NCBI GenBank assembly: GCA_945643635.1
Contig: CALZFC010000131.1
Span: forward strand, 708,960-772,959
From: Allodiplogaster sudhausi
Lineage: Eukaryota; Nematoda; Chromadorea; Rhabditida; Diplogasteridae
Length of the DNA: 64,000 nucleotides
Direction of reading: 5' to 3'
How positions within the stretch are numbered: the stretch's first letter is position 1; each line of letters opens with the position of its first letter. Shown piece by piece: positions 10,912 to 21,969 of the stretch. A program made the position numbers and the translations under genes. The notes beneath the pieces are model-generated. The model did not search any database. It had not been told where the DNA came from and saw nothing but the letters and a program-made list of their open reading frames with translations.

Positions 10912-12230
10912 AGTTCACTGTCGCAAGATAACGCTTGTACCTATGAAGTCAAGTCAGCCTGTGGGATCCTCAACACATTGAGGATTCTAATGATATTGTG
11001 CCATTATAGTGATTTCGCAATTGGCAATCACGAAAATGTTTCTCGTAATTTTGCATTAGGTTTTCATGCCGATTCACTATTTTCTTGTTTACGATCACAT
11101 CCGAATCACAGTTTTCACGCCTTATTGAATCTATGTATATATTAAATTTTCAAATGGTTGGAAAACTGAATCACGCACTGTTCTCCGCTTTCCTTTTTTA
11201 TTTATACATTCTCTAATATATTTCAGGCGATCGCGTTCTACATCGACTTTATCACGACCGTCTCCATCTTCAGCAGCATTGTCGTAATTGACTCCATCGC
11301 TCTCCTCTGCATTCATCGTCTCAATAATGTACGGTATCCTCGAACAATGCTTAGGCAATACTGGCGCATAAAATGAATCTCAAGTGCCTGTCCATGAAGC
11401 TTACTAGCATAAGCACTAACTAGCTTTATTTATATTTTGATGATTGTGAAATTCAATGAAATAAAAGAAGCAGGAGAAAATTGACATTTATTCTAAACGA
11501 AACAGGAGCTACTGCATGCGCACGGTAACTCGGCAGCCTCCGCAGCTGAGCGGCGCAAGCGAACTAGACGGGAGCTGAGATTCTTCGTTCTGGTGAGCAT
11601 GTAATATTTAAAGGAGGCGAAAAATCACATTTGAATTGGCGCCATTTTACCTGATTGAGCGTGCGATTTAGAAAGCCTTGACTACAAAAGTCAGCAAAAA
11701 GTGAAATAGAGTACGGTTGAGTTTCGCGCTTCTTTTATTTCAACTATTCTCGCTTCGAGTTGAATGTTCCCTAATTTTAACAAAGTTATTTTTTTCTCTT
11801 TTTCCCCAATTTTAGCTGCGGGGATTTTTCGTAATCAATGTCTCCACTATTCCAATCAGACATGCACGGCCTCGTCTTCATCTCCTTCCACGTCCTCGTG
11901 AGGATCGAAGCGCTCGCGACCCGCTACCTTTGCCACCACCACGATGGCCTGGTCGATCGGGCACGCCGCGTCAGGGTACGAATCAGTCTTCAATCCATTT
12001 TTTTTCATTTCTTCCGCCATCATCATGGTCTCTTTTTCGATTTGTGTCAAAAAAATTTCTGTTATGTACATATGTTTTCACAGAAAAATGGTAACAGCTG
12101 CCTCGTGGTCTCTGGCACTCGATCCCGCGCGATCTCCTGCCGCGCTTCATCGACGCCGTCTGCCGTTGTCGCAGTAAATTCGAGCGGCAAACAATGGGCC
12201 CCGCGTAGGAAGCCACATACGAAATAGAAT
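10912..12230 (+). pseudogene. Srx-type chemoreceptor pseudogene (copy 2)
   Basis: An exon-like piece near 10912-10960 reads SLSQDNACTYE, resembling the cysteine-rich second extracellular loop of Srx receptors. The TM5 exon at 11226-11330 reads FYIDFITTVSIFSSIVVIDS and is about 95 percent like exon 7 of gene E (41307-41408). The TM6-TM7 exon (11868-11972) matches gene E exon 8 but carries deletions that shift the frame: the ACGGAG codons and part of the W..F..TT segment are missing. It still keeps the HAASG end that gene E lost. A 3' segment follows at 12085-12220. The intron 11463-11800 contains the sequence shared with 27-200 and 47166-47340. There is no TM1-TM4 part, so this is non-functional. 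Confidence 0.7.
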
Positions 12231-12540
12231 TTCAGTAACAAGGCGTGTAATCTACAAAAATATATATTTTTAATTATATTAATTTCAAGTTTCCTATTGA
12301 CACTTCCACTACTTCAAATTTCTTGAATATTCATCACTTTAATTTTTTTTTATTTATGCTCATTCTAACACTAATATTAATCTTATTTCACATATACCAA
12401 GTACTCGAGCTGACAATGAGTAAGAAGTATTCATAGTGTCAGTCCTGGCTCACAATCAGTGCACTAGAAGATATTGAAATTGATAAATTAATTTAAATTA
12501 AATTAAATTAATATGTCCTGAAAATGTGCTTACGCGTGAA
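12231..12540. other. AT-rich spacer without gene
   Basis: Contains the Srx 3' flank up to about 12360, then AT-rich sequence with TAAATTAAATTAAA runs near 12490. No exon recognised. Confidence 0.4.
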
Positions 12541-12745
12541 GTATTCGCTATTACTAGATAACCTCTTCCAGAAACGCAGAGAGAAAAAGAAGTATATAAC
12601 TATTGAAGAACACAGAGTGCAGGGCTGTTTAGCACTTCGTTCCTGCCAAGTTGGACCGTTTGGATGAGAAAAACAACTGCCGAATCGCAGACAATTCCAT
12701 TCATCTACACTCGAGTTTTCTGATAATCCTGCTCTCACTCTTGTC
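12540..12745 (-). pseudogene. Relic of the first exon of the Srh/Str-like receptor (gene F family)
   Basis: Read on the minus strand, this segment is clearly homologous to 53935-54130. Both share the words GAAGTG(C/T)TAAACAGCC, a following CTTC(T)TTCAA block, and TTTCTGGAA(G/A)AGGTTATCTA at the donor. The frame is broken relative to gene F exon 1, and no downstream exons are seen on this strand. Confidence 0.5.
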
Positions 12746-12800
12746 AGGTCAATCGCGCGGAATCTTTAAACTGCAGTAGAGGGATTGGTGGACACATATA

Positions 12801-13010
12801 CAGTACCGTCCAACATTGCTGGGTCCGAAATTAATCCGATTAATATGATTAATTAAATTAATTTAAATAATTCAAACTGAAAATTGCCAAGTGCTGAGGA
12901 CATGCCGTGCGATTTCTTCGGAGGGTTTTATGTTTTTTTTTCATTTCGCATAACCCTAGAAAAACCGTTTTCCAAAATATGTAGAAATGACAAAAAGCGG
13001 ACTATGTGAC
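12801..13010 (+). mobile_element. Left-end fragment of the 4166-5667 foldback family
   Basis: Starts CAGTACCGTCCAACATTG just after TA (12799-12800) and follows the left arm for about 200 bp, including the AATTAA-rich block and the CCTAGAAAAACCGTTTTCC motif. It then diverges. The right end is absent. Confidence 0.75.
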
Positions 13011-13014
13011 AAAG

Positions 13015-13597
13015 TTGCCGAAATACTGAAAACGCCAAGGAGAGAAATCTGAATTGTGTTTTGGCAAAAAATTATCCAACGAAATGACGCCAATGTTGAG
13101 CATGAAGAGAATGGCTATTAAGGGTTAGATCGAAACTTGATCAATTCTTCTGGAGAATATAAGCCGGAGAAGGTGAGATGGAAAGTGAACTGCAAAAAAG
13201 GAATTTTTGTGGTTGAAATTTAAAAATAATTTCTTATGCTATCATATAAATGACTGCAAAAGAGATGAATTGGCGAGTCCTATGAAACCGATTATTTTTC
13301 TAGAGATAAGAGGAAGAAAGAGCACAAGTCTTTGTAGCACCATCTATTACATTAATTGAACTTTCCATTGGTCAAATAGTTTACAGCGGCATGATGGACG
13401 ATTTGGAGGCGTTGAAATATGGCATCATTTCGTTGGCTAATTTTTTGCCAAAACACAATTTAAAGGGAAAAATTAAAATTAATGGTATTGTGTAGAGGAC
13501 GTCGAGTTGTATTGGTGAGCCAATTTTCATAAACCAAATCGAAAGAAAATTCCCCAGGGCAGCACCCAATAATGCCGTGCTCGAGTCTTATGGAGAG
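13015..13597 (-). repeat. Inverted 5' part of the large dispersed repeat (copy 2)
   Basis: Positions 13020-13345 are the reverse complement of the segment at about 1890-2160 and 34885-35140 (AACTGCAAAAAAGGAATTTT and flanks). Positions 13480-13570 resemble the ends of the palindrome at 41615-43239 (gacgtcgagttgtat, cagggcag). This shows rearrangement of the repeat around the hAT-type insertion. Confidence 0.6.
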
Positions 13598-14002
13598 CAG
13601 AGGTGCTAACGGGCCCAAAAATTTTGGGCCGGCCCGGCCCGGCGGGCCCAAGGACTCGGCCACCCGGCCCGATCCTTTTCCAGGCCCTAGAATCTTGGGC
13701 CCGGCCCGTGGGCCCGTTTGAGCCTGATTTTCAAAAAAATTCTGGGAAAAAAATGTCCAACGAGTTATTATGTGTATTGAAATTCAGAATTTTTCATGCT
13801 CGTGCTACGAACATTCGTTTTAATGTATGGAAGAAAGGCTTTTAGGGGGGAAGTGAACAGAATAAGAAAGTTTTGCACTTAACAATGGCAGCAGTCGACC
13901 TTACTGGACGGCATGGTTTGCTTATCGGGCTCAATCGGCGGGCCGGCCCGGCCCGGCCCGGAGCCCTGGAAAGTTGGGCCGGCCGGCCACTTTGCACCTC
14001 AG
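13598..14002. mobile_element. hAT-type MITE with 8-bp target-site duplication
   Basis: The 405-bp element begins CAGAGGTGC and ends GCACCTCAG, flanked on both sides by ATGGAGAG (13590-13597 and 14003-14010). An 8-bp duplication with CAG...-type ends is the hAT signature. Both sub-ends consist of GGCCCGGCCC-rich sequence (13612-13705 and 13930-13990), a strong GC island in AT-rich DNA. There is no transposase. A related element is at 55567-56008. Confidence 0.85.
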
Positions 14003-14010
14003 ATGGAGAG

Positions 14011-15130
14011 GCTGTCTTAAATTTATCTCCATGGCGTTTTCAGTATTTCGTTTATGAATCACTTTCGAATGAGCTGTGGGACGCTTGGGCTTTGTCGGTC
14101 TTTCCAAATGCTTCCAAATCTTTACAAAAACATTCACTAAAGTAAGTAAATTTTGAGATGAAGATACAAACTACTGTAATGTTGACCAAAATCACTTTAG
14201 ACCCTGTTTCGGGTATTGGCTTTTCTGGCGACGCTTCTTCAGTACAGCAATGGCCGCTAGCGCATAACAAAATAAAAGTGTCAATTGTTCTTTTTAACGT
14301 AATCTTACACGCGGATGCTATGTTTTCCTTTCTCTCTCATCGAACTTTCACTGTCTTCGGCTTTCATCGTCTGCTGGTTGCTGCTCTTCGTGCAATCTTC
14401 TGGTCCTTCAGACATCGTCATGACTACAGCGGACTCTAACTATGTACAAGCTTATCACTTTCGCGTGAGTACAAACAGAAGAAGAGAAGAAAAGTAAAGT
14501 ATAACGTTTAGAAAAACAATTCGCAAACAGTTAGGTATGAACATAAAACACATGTACAAAAAGGAACATATGAAATACGTTTAATATATGTATGCAATTT
14601 GCCATGGCTGCATATATGTATGTATGTATCTCGTCAGCATGAAAAGGGCGCTATAGAATATCTTGATTGAGACCATGTTGGTACACCTGCACCAATAGAG
14701 TCGTAAACAACACTGGTTGTTTGGCGAGCCTCTGAGAGAGCGGGGTTTCAGTTTATAGAGAGCGACGGAAGGAGCCAGTGACTATAGAAGATTGCATAAA
14801 TGCCACTTTAAGGTTTGTCGCTGAAGTGGACCGGTGCATGCAGGAATTATAACATCTATACTATTCCTTCGGAGTCAATTGAATCAGTCTCCGTTATTAA
14901 AGAAGCTGTCCATGGAGCTTAAAATCTATCGTACTTTAGTGTCTGTCATGTATATCCTTTTCTTGAGGATTACGGTAGTGTTTGAGGCCTGGACAGCGTC
15001 TTTATCGTGCAAGACAAGCAGCGGGATCACCGAAGACTGAAAAGTTAAGTCAAATATTTTTTTCTACCATCGCGAAATATTCGCTGCTTCTTTTTGAAAC
15101 CGTAAGCACTTTATGTTACTGTTAGATTTC
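14011..15130 (+). repeat. Large dispersed repeat, copy 2 (direct part)
   Basis: Closely matches 2195-3200 and 35175-36240. At its 3' side the TTAA-type element present in the other copies is missing: the site reads aaaccgtaagcactttatg (about 15099-15117), an unoccupied and slightly mutated target. The conserved signal-peptide-like open frame is uninterrupted here. Confidence 0.75.
14315..14497 (+). CDS. Hypothetical small secreted-peptide-like open frame within the repeat
   Basis: Sixty codons. The start is followed by a hydrophobic stretch (LSSAFIVCWLLLFVQSSG) typical of a signal peptide, then a short polar mature part. The frame is also present at 2479-2619 and 35465-35605, where it ends at codon 47 in TAA because the sequence reads CAAGCTTAA instead of CAAGCTTAT. 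A donor-like GTGAGT follows at 14465, so this could be one exon. Substitutions between the three copies are few, so coding selection cannot be judged. It may be chance or a remnant of a captured gene. Confidence 0.25.
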   Translation: MLCFPFSLIELSLSSAFIVCWLLLFVQSSGPSDIVMTTADSNYVQAYHFRVSTNRRREEK

Positions 15131-16198
15131 TAGAGTCTAATAGATACATATGTACATATCTAAAATAGATAATGTTCAAAAGAATATTCATATTTCGACC
15201 GCCTGTTCTTTCTTAAAGATTAAAAGGAAAATAAATGCACATACATATTTTGTGAACTCATATGACTGTGCCCTCATGTTTTTTTCTTTGAAATGTTGCA
15301 CTATGTCGTTCATAAGAAAACAAAAGACTCTAACCAAATGTTCATTTGCAATTGTTCTTATTAACGTATGCGAAAGTATTTTTCCTAGTTCCGCCTCAAT
15401 TCCACTCATTCATCTTTATGTCCAGAAACTTTTCATTTACAAGATCACAATGTGAGAAGTGAAAGGGCATGCGAACTTTTTTTTTAAATCTTTTTACGGT
15501 TCTGCTGCTATCAGTAATTTCCAATTACAGGTAGGGTCTGAAAGGACTTTTCTTTATGAGAAGCTGCAGCATTTTCTTTGCACTCAACAATGTTCATTGA
15601 CCTTTTCAAGGATTTAAAATAAAATGAAAATTCATTTTAATGCCACATTCATTCCGTAGATAATGTGTTTTGCTTCCATATTCGATTGTTCGTTGGGAAT
15701 CAGATTTTGTTTGGATTCTCACTAGATGTGTGTCAAAATCGTTGCAATAGGTTTTTTAAGGATTCTATTTTTAACGTTAGAATGTAAGAATATAACCCAT
15801 TATACAATATTCAATATGTAGTTGAATATAATTAACTCATAAATTCTTCCCGCCCCATTCTCAGCCCTGAAATCTCAAACACACGTGACATGGGCAAATG
15901 AATTTCTTCATTATGTTGCAAGAAACAGCAAGAAGTACATATGTAATTGTATATGATGGTTGTACGTTGTCGTGAGGACACCGGGATAGGTAATTGCATA
16001 ATCCGCTGCCCGAGGTGTATTGGATCATGGTATCCGCACAGATTTGAGAAGTGATTGATTCCCTAATGTTCTCATTTTAATTTCTTTATCGCTGTTGCCA
16101 ATTCGTCGTGTTCCTTTTTTTCATATTTTGTAAATAAACAAAATAATTTTTTTTTTTTTGCTTTAATTCCTAGCGAATCAGAAGACGTTGCCCGAGTG
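15131..16198. other. AT-rich intergenic region upstream of gene D
   Basis: No exon recognised. A T-rich acceptor-like run and CTAG precede the gene D start (16141-16172), so a 5' untranslated or trans-splice acceptor could be there. No spliced leader can be seen from genomic DNA. Confidence 0.4.
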
Positions 16199-17031
16199 AT
16201 GGCGCCCTCCCTCGACGACGTCGGCTGGCAGAATTACATTCTTCTCGCCTTCGTCGTCGTCTCTTATCTTCTCTATGCACGCATCTTGCATGTCATCATC
16301 ACGAACAGAAAGAGTGCACTCCACTCCTCTTTCTTCTTCAAGGTCTCCAGATCACAGGTAAAAAGACAATTCGATTTATGAAAATAAATCATTGTGAAAA
16401 ATGGAAGATGGTATTCATAATGATACATACAGTATCGCTCAACAACCAGGGGTGCAGGAACTTTCGGAACTTTCGGAAAGTTCCAAAATGTCCGATCAAA
16501 TTTGTGCGTTTCTCGATAACCGCACGTCAATTTGGTTTGCATATTTGGATTCAGGCACTCGGTTTTCACCATAATTGAGCATTAAAATGTTAGGATAATG
16601 CATATTCACCAAAACGGAAAATTTTGTGAATTTGGTGGTGCAGGAACACCACAATTCGTAGTGCGTCAATGTGTCTTCGTGTCAGTGAAATTTATGAAGG
16701 CATTTGCTCGAACAGTATATCTTTAAATTGCAGTTTCAGACTTCATATTTAGTATCCTTTTGTCTTATCAAGTGCCTTTTAATGTTACAAGTGAAAAAGT
16801 ACGGCTAAACAAATCTTGCAAAAGAAATTGAAAATTTCTTCAAAAGTAGAACCGAACACCAGCCACTCGTCGTTGCAAGCATACCAATACGCCACCTGGT
16901 CATTGAACTGCACATTGAATTGAAAAACACGTTTTGACTAGGAAAAAGGAAAGAGAGTCAAAACGATAGCTCAAAGTGGGTGATCCTTCAAAGCGAAGCA
17001 AAGAGAGAAGAAATCAAGAAGTAACAGCGAT

Positions 17032-17073
<42 letters not shown>

Positions 17074-19979
17074 TGTATTTGGGAAGCAAGTGGCCGACCG
17101 CCTGTCAAGGATTCGGTTGCGTGAACAGATACGATTGGTATGGCGCAGTGATTTACGCGCTGGATTGCAATTTTGTTTGTCTCAGGTTCGAGCCCCAATC
17201 GCTGTAAATGTTTTGCTGCGCTTTTGGATTTCAATTTGGAAAAGTACATTTAAAAAAATATTTTAAACAGCGGAGAGAGTATGTTCTTATGTTTTCGAAA
17301 TTGAAATCTGGCAATATACGGAAGACTACGGAAGGTATGGAATTTTCGTGGCATGGACTCTACCAGCTCTGAAGAACAACGTCAAAATGCACCCTAAGAT
17401 TGTTTGAAGCTGTGCAGTTCAATGACCAGGTGGCGTATTGGTATGCTTGCAACGACGAGTGGCTGGTGTTCGGTTCCACTTTTGAAGAAATTTTCAATTT
17501 CTTTTGCAAGATTTGTTTAGACTTTTTCACTTGTAACATTAAAAGGCACTTGATAAGACAAAAGGATACTAAATATGAAGTCTGAAACTGCAATTTAAAG
17601 ATATACTGTTCGAGCAAATGCCTTCATAAATTTCACTGACACGAAGACACATTGACGCACTACGAATAGTGGTGTTCCTGCACCACCAAATTCACAAAAT
17701 TTTCCGTTTTGGTGAATATGCATTATCCTGACATTTTAATGCTCAATTATGGTGAAAACCGAGTGCCTGAATCCAAATATGCAAACCAAATTGACGTGCG
17801 GTTATCGAGAAACGCACAAACTCGATCGGACATTTTGGAACTTTCCGAAAGTTCCGAAAGTTCCTGCACCCCTGGTTGTTGAGCGGTACTGTATGTACAT
17901 ACATATGTGTGTACATATGCATTTAAATGCTTTATGCATATTTGTCATAGTCTAATGGTTTGTACATGTGTATGTATATACAACATATGTACAAACCATT
18001 AGACTCTTAATCTGCATTGTTATTCCCAGCCTTTTTTTTAAATGAGAACATTATGCTCAATAAACGCTCCCACGGTTGTTGTCTAGTAACTTTTCCTTAT
18101 CAGTTGCAAAGATCTTATGCTCTACCTGGATCTTATGCTCTACCTATGCTCTACTACGTTTTGTGTATAAATATAAACCCAGGGTATCGTTTTCACGCTA
18201 GTTTCTTTCAATCACGTGAGTCAACTTCCAAAACGAAAAAAAAGAGTAGGATAGGGAAATGAGATCTTTCTAAGGTAAAATAGTGATCAATTTAACTTTT
18301 GCTCATTGTCAGATGAATTTAACAGAGATCTCATTCATGAAAAGGCGTAAATCGCAAAAGAAAGGAAGTTGGCAAAAACATGTAAACGTGCTACTGATTT
18401 GCACACAGAAACGGAAATGTATAGAAGAAGGGAACAATGACAAAGCTTTGCAATGCAGACATATACGTACATTCATACATCCATGTCGTGATAATGTATA
18501 ACGAAACAAGTAAATTAGAGAACGCCTTGTGACTCTCTTCAGGCCCTCTTCGACTTGACCTTCATGCTCAACTACTTAGCGAGTGTGATTCTGGTCAACA
18601 TCCCTTACTGCTACGAGGGCGTTCTCTCATTGAATGGCACCCTCTTCCCCGTGTGGATGTATGCCTACGTCTACTATTATGTCTACGCTCAGACTCTCGG
18701 CGTCGTTGTGATGACCACTCATCGGCTGTTCGCTACCGTTCTTCCGCATTCACACATCACAAAGGTACACGAAAAGCTGTCCTACTTTTTAAATATGGCG
18801 CCAAATTGTCATTATTCTTCTTGACTAACAGTTTTCATTCCAGTCGTTCGACCAAATTCCATTGTGGCTCATTATGTTGGTACAGTTGACTTTTCCAATC
18901 TTACCCCAACTGCACTTCTACTTGCGTGGCTCCGCCCACTTTCCTAGCTTCAAGCACGACCCTCTCAACGACATTCTCATCAAGTTCGTCGAGCCGGACG
19001 TCATCAATGTAGGTTGCTGTGGTTTTTTGAACTCTGTGGTATATTAAGTTATTTTAACTGTTTTTATATTTTTTTACTTAAAAAAAGCAAACCACAGGCG
19101 AGAGGTGAGCAAGTAAATACTTGAAAGATATATTTGCTCATTAATTTCGTTCCAAAGGGCAACTCGCTGACGGCTGTGATTATCACGATGACTGCGGCGA
19201 TCTTCTGCCTCTCCGCTTATTCTGTCATCTTCAGACACGTCGCAGTTCATATCACGCGCCGTGCGGCTCAGTTAGTAATTGCAGATAAAGAGGAATAAAG
19301 GGGGGGGGGGAGAAAAAGAACAATTGAGTGTTTTTTTATTAAACGAAAGAGAAAGAAATAGCCGCCTGTCAAGAAACACATAAAGCCGAATGAAGAAAGA
19401 ATGGCTTCTTCCCTCAGACCCGACCGCCTCGCTCGTCCCCTCATCCGTCGCAGTGACTCGATCATCCTGGTCGTCTCCTTCTCTCTCTTCCTCGTCCTCT
19501 GCGCCGTCGCCGGCTACTTCCTCGCCACTTACGCGCTCAGTCGTGCTGGCTTGGTCTGGCAGAGCAGACATTTTCGAGCTTAAAACCTATCTTTGTCAAA
19601 TGTATCCAGTTGCACAAAAAGAATTCAAACAAATCTTTTCATTTATACAAACCATTTCCTCTCGAAATGAAATAGATCAATTCAGCCCGAGGTGATCTAC
19701 AAGATTCGCCTATGGTACGTGCCTCTCTACTCGCTCTTCTGCTTCCTCAATCCATGGCTGCTTATCATTGCCAGTCGTGAGACGAGAAGGTATACCTGGC
19801 TCAGAACACACAGCGATCAATCGTGATTCGTTACCTTAAAAGAGCACAAAACTCAACCGTAATATATTTCACATTTCCTGCATTCTTGTCGCTTTTCCCT
19901 AATTTACAGGCTCGCGCGTACTTGTGAAAGGGGCGAATTCGCGAATTCAAAAGAAAGATTTAAAAAAATTCAAGATTGA
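16199..19979 (+). CDS. Intact-looking Srg-type seven-transmembrane chemoreceptor, gene D
   Basis: Best receptor gene of the window. Exons: 16199-16357 (53 codons, ATG start MAPSLDDVGWQN, TM1, then SSFFFK), 18543-18764 (74 codons, TM2-TM3 with TTHRLFATVLP at the TM3 end), 18844-19008 (55 codons, TM4), 19158-19270 (TM5), 19418-about 19555 (TM6, SIILVVSFSLFLVLCAVAG), about 19690-19788 (TM7, LNPWLLIIASRET) and 19913-19979 (tail, stop TGA). Phases fit for the first five exons; the exon 5 donor is uncertain. Seven hydrophobic segments, no internal stop. Intron 1 is 2.2 kb because it contains a foldback element (16430-17891). The stop codon lies 17 bp before the TTAA-type MITE at 19997. Family: nematode Srg, inferred from topology and SSFFFK / TTHR motifs. 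Likely acts in the sensory cilium membrane. Confidence 0.78.
16430..17891. mobile_element. Second foldback element family with TA duplication and tRNA-like modules
   Basis: The ends CAGTATCGCTCAACAACC and the matching reverse complement at 17874-17891 are flanked by TA (16428-16429, 17892-17893). Arms of about 500 bp (16430-16925 and 17395-17891) are nearly perfect inverted repeats. The centre holds a (GA)n tract at 17035-17072 and a clear tRNA-like module: A-box-like TGGCGCAGTGA at 17151-17161 and a consensus B box GGTTCGAGCCC at 17185-17195, with normal spacing. Each arm has a second tRNA-like module: TGGCGTATTGG and TGTTCGGTTCC at about 17430-17480, and inverted at 16850-16905. No transposase. 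The element occupies intron 1 of gene D. Confidence 0.8.
17948..18005. repeat. 58-bp near-perfect hairpin
   Basis: Starts with AGTCTAATGGTTTGTACAT and ends with its reverse complement, with a loop of about 16 bases rich in TATG. It sits just outside the right end of the foldback element, within intron 1 of gene D. Confidence 0.7.
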
Positions 19980-19996
19980 GTTTTCGGCTCCTTTAA

Positions 19997-20406
19997 AGGA
20001 GACCACAAGGAAAAAACACGAATTCCCTGACAGATTGTTAAAAAGTACGGTGTAGAGAAAGTGCTACTGCTCCTCGCCTTTCTCCACAGAAACTTGTGGT
20101 TTGAACCACGGACAAGTCAGCCTACGTGTTAAGCAAAACCAGGCCAATGTTGGTTGCGCGCACCATATGTATGCGATTTACGCGCAGCAGCTGAATGACC
20201 CTGTCGGCCACGGCGTAGCCCTATCAAATGTTTTTTGAAAATGGCGCGAACATAAATATTCGCGAATTCAAAGTAGAAAATACTCCTAATTTCTTCACAG
20301 CAGAGAGATTTTTGTGACTTCGGAACACTTGCAAACGACTTTTCTAGCTCAGCCCGACGAAATAAGCGAAAGAAACAAGACACTATTTATTCGCTTTAGA
20401 TCTCCT
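19997..20406 (-). mobile_element. piggyBac-type MITE (TTAA duplication), reverse orientation
   Basis: Flanked by TTAA (19993-19996 and 20407-20410). The ends begin AGGAG and finish CTCCT. The interior is the reverse complement of 36254-36680, with moderate divergence. No transposase. It starts 17 bp after the gene D stop codon, so it probably supplies the 3' untranslated region. Confidence 0.8.
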
Positions 20407-20410
20407 TTAA

Positions 20411-21580
20411 GAGAAATTGACGAAGAGGACAATTAGCCAGCACTTATTGTTTTGAAAAGATATAAAAATTAGTTTGGTGTCATTTTAGGCACGTCTTGGT
20501 TTGTTTCTCTGACAGCAACATTCGACAAATAGATCGACTGGGCAACAGCAACACAAGATCTGCGACACTCTAAAGAGATATCGAGGAAGAGAGGGACATG
20601 GGAGAGAGGGAGAGAGGGAGAGAGAGAGAGAGACTGAGAAAAATGAGAGGGAGAGACAGAGAAATAGAACGGGGAAATGAGAGAGGGAAATATTCGTTGA
20701 ACATGCATACATGTGTAATGCATATTTAGTTAATAATGTACATACATACATACATACATATATGCTGTTTTCATTGCAGTCCACTTACATATGTATACAT
20801 ATGTACATATACTGATTGTGTGTTAATACTTCACACATGTCTTGACATTGCATCAATGCATGAATATTGGTCAAACCGACATATTAAACGTACCAATGTG
20901 ATGAATGATTATTTTTACTCTACTGGATCATTTATCGTATGCAGTTTGGCGCACAAGTTCATTTCGCTAACAGCGTAGAATCTGTCAGACTTATTGTTAG
21001 TCGCCAAGTTGTCCTTAATGAGCAATAAGTGCTACCTTGTGTGATTTCTTTGGAAAAAACCTGACGAAGAAATATCTTTTAAACTTATGCAAACCAATAT
21101 GAAGTGAGAAGGTGTTTTCAGCTTTGCGTTCTCCGCTCCTTGTGCTCGGGGTCGTCAGCAGTGCACGGACAACCCTCGCCGCTTCCAAGTTTTCCAGTCA
21201 TCCTCGAACTAGGGAAAATTATATCAAACAATACAAATATCCGTCACTTCTATATATTACCCGCTATTTTTATTAACAACGATATATCTCAAAATGTCAG
21301 AATATACATACATACATATGTACATATGTCTATGTATATGCACGCCACATCCATGGTGATTTTATTCCTCTCGAACCTAATTTTACAAATAAATTTAACG
21401 AATTATTCTTGTCAATAAATATTATGATATTTGGTAATAAAAGATTCATGCAAAATATCTTACTTGACAAGTTTGATTAAAAGGAACAATAAAATAATGC
21501 GTCTCGCGTCGCATATTTAAAATGAAATAAAATGCGCAAAAGGTCAAAAACGTGATAATCCGGAGTTGATCTCTTCATCG
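20411..21580. other. Intergenic, simple-repeat-rich
   Basis: Holds a (GA)n tract at 20595-20690 and TACATACATATG repeats at 20725-20815 and 21300-21340. No gene recognised. The 104-codon open frame at 21104-21418 has no splice or paralogue support. Confidence 0.4.
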
Positions 21581-21765
21581 CTTCATCCTCATCCATTTCC
21601 TTGTCATTTCACGCCTCTTCCTCGCCCTGCGATGGTCGGTTGCCTTCATCTTCTTCCCTGGCTCTTGGTCAATCAACCAACTCTTCTTTCAGCTCTGCTT
21701 TCTGGCTGCTTTGAGTGTTGAAGAAACGCGCCCGCCCTTGTGCTGGCAGCGTCGTTTTTGTAGAG
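21580..21765 (+). pseudogene. Solitary Srg TM2-TM3 exon relic
   Basis: One plus-strand frame reads a membrane segment followed by SWSINQLFFQLCFLAALS. This aligns with the TM3 block of genes A and C (SYWLNQLHFNIVFLTAAHR, and SYWQNQLHF in gene C). No flanking receptor exons are found nearby, so it is probably a leftover of a deleted receptor gene. Confidence 0.4.
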
Positions 21766-21969
21766 AATGTTTTCAATTGTTTTACTACGACAATACCGCC
21801 TACCGTTTGTTCCCTTTTCCATGCGATCAGTTACTGCTATCGAAATAGACACACAAAGCAAACAGGCCAAATAAATCGTTTCGGTAAATATAAAAGAAAA
21901 CACCCTAAGTCGAATTATATCGAGAAAAAAATGTCAAAAATTTTTTTTCGACCTATGGGGTGGGAATAG

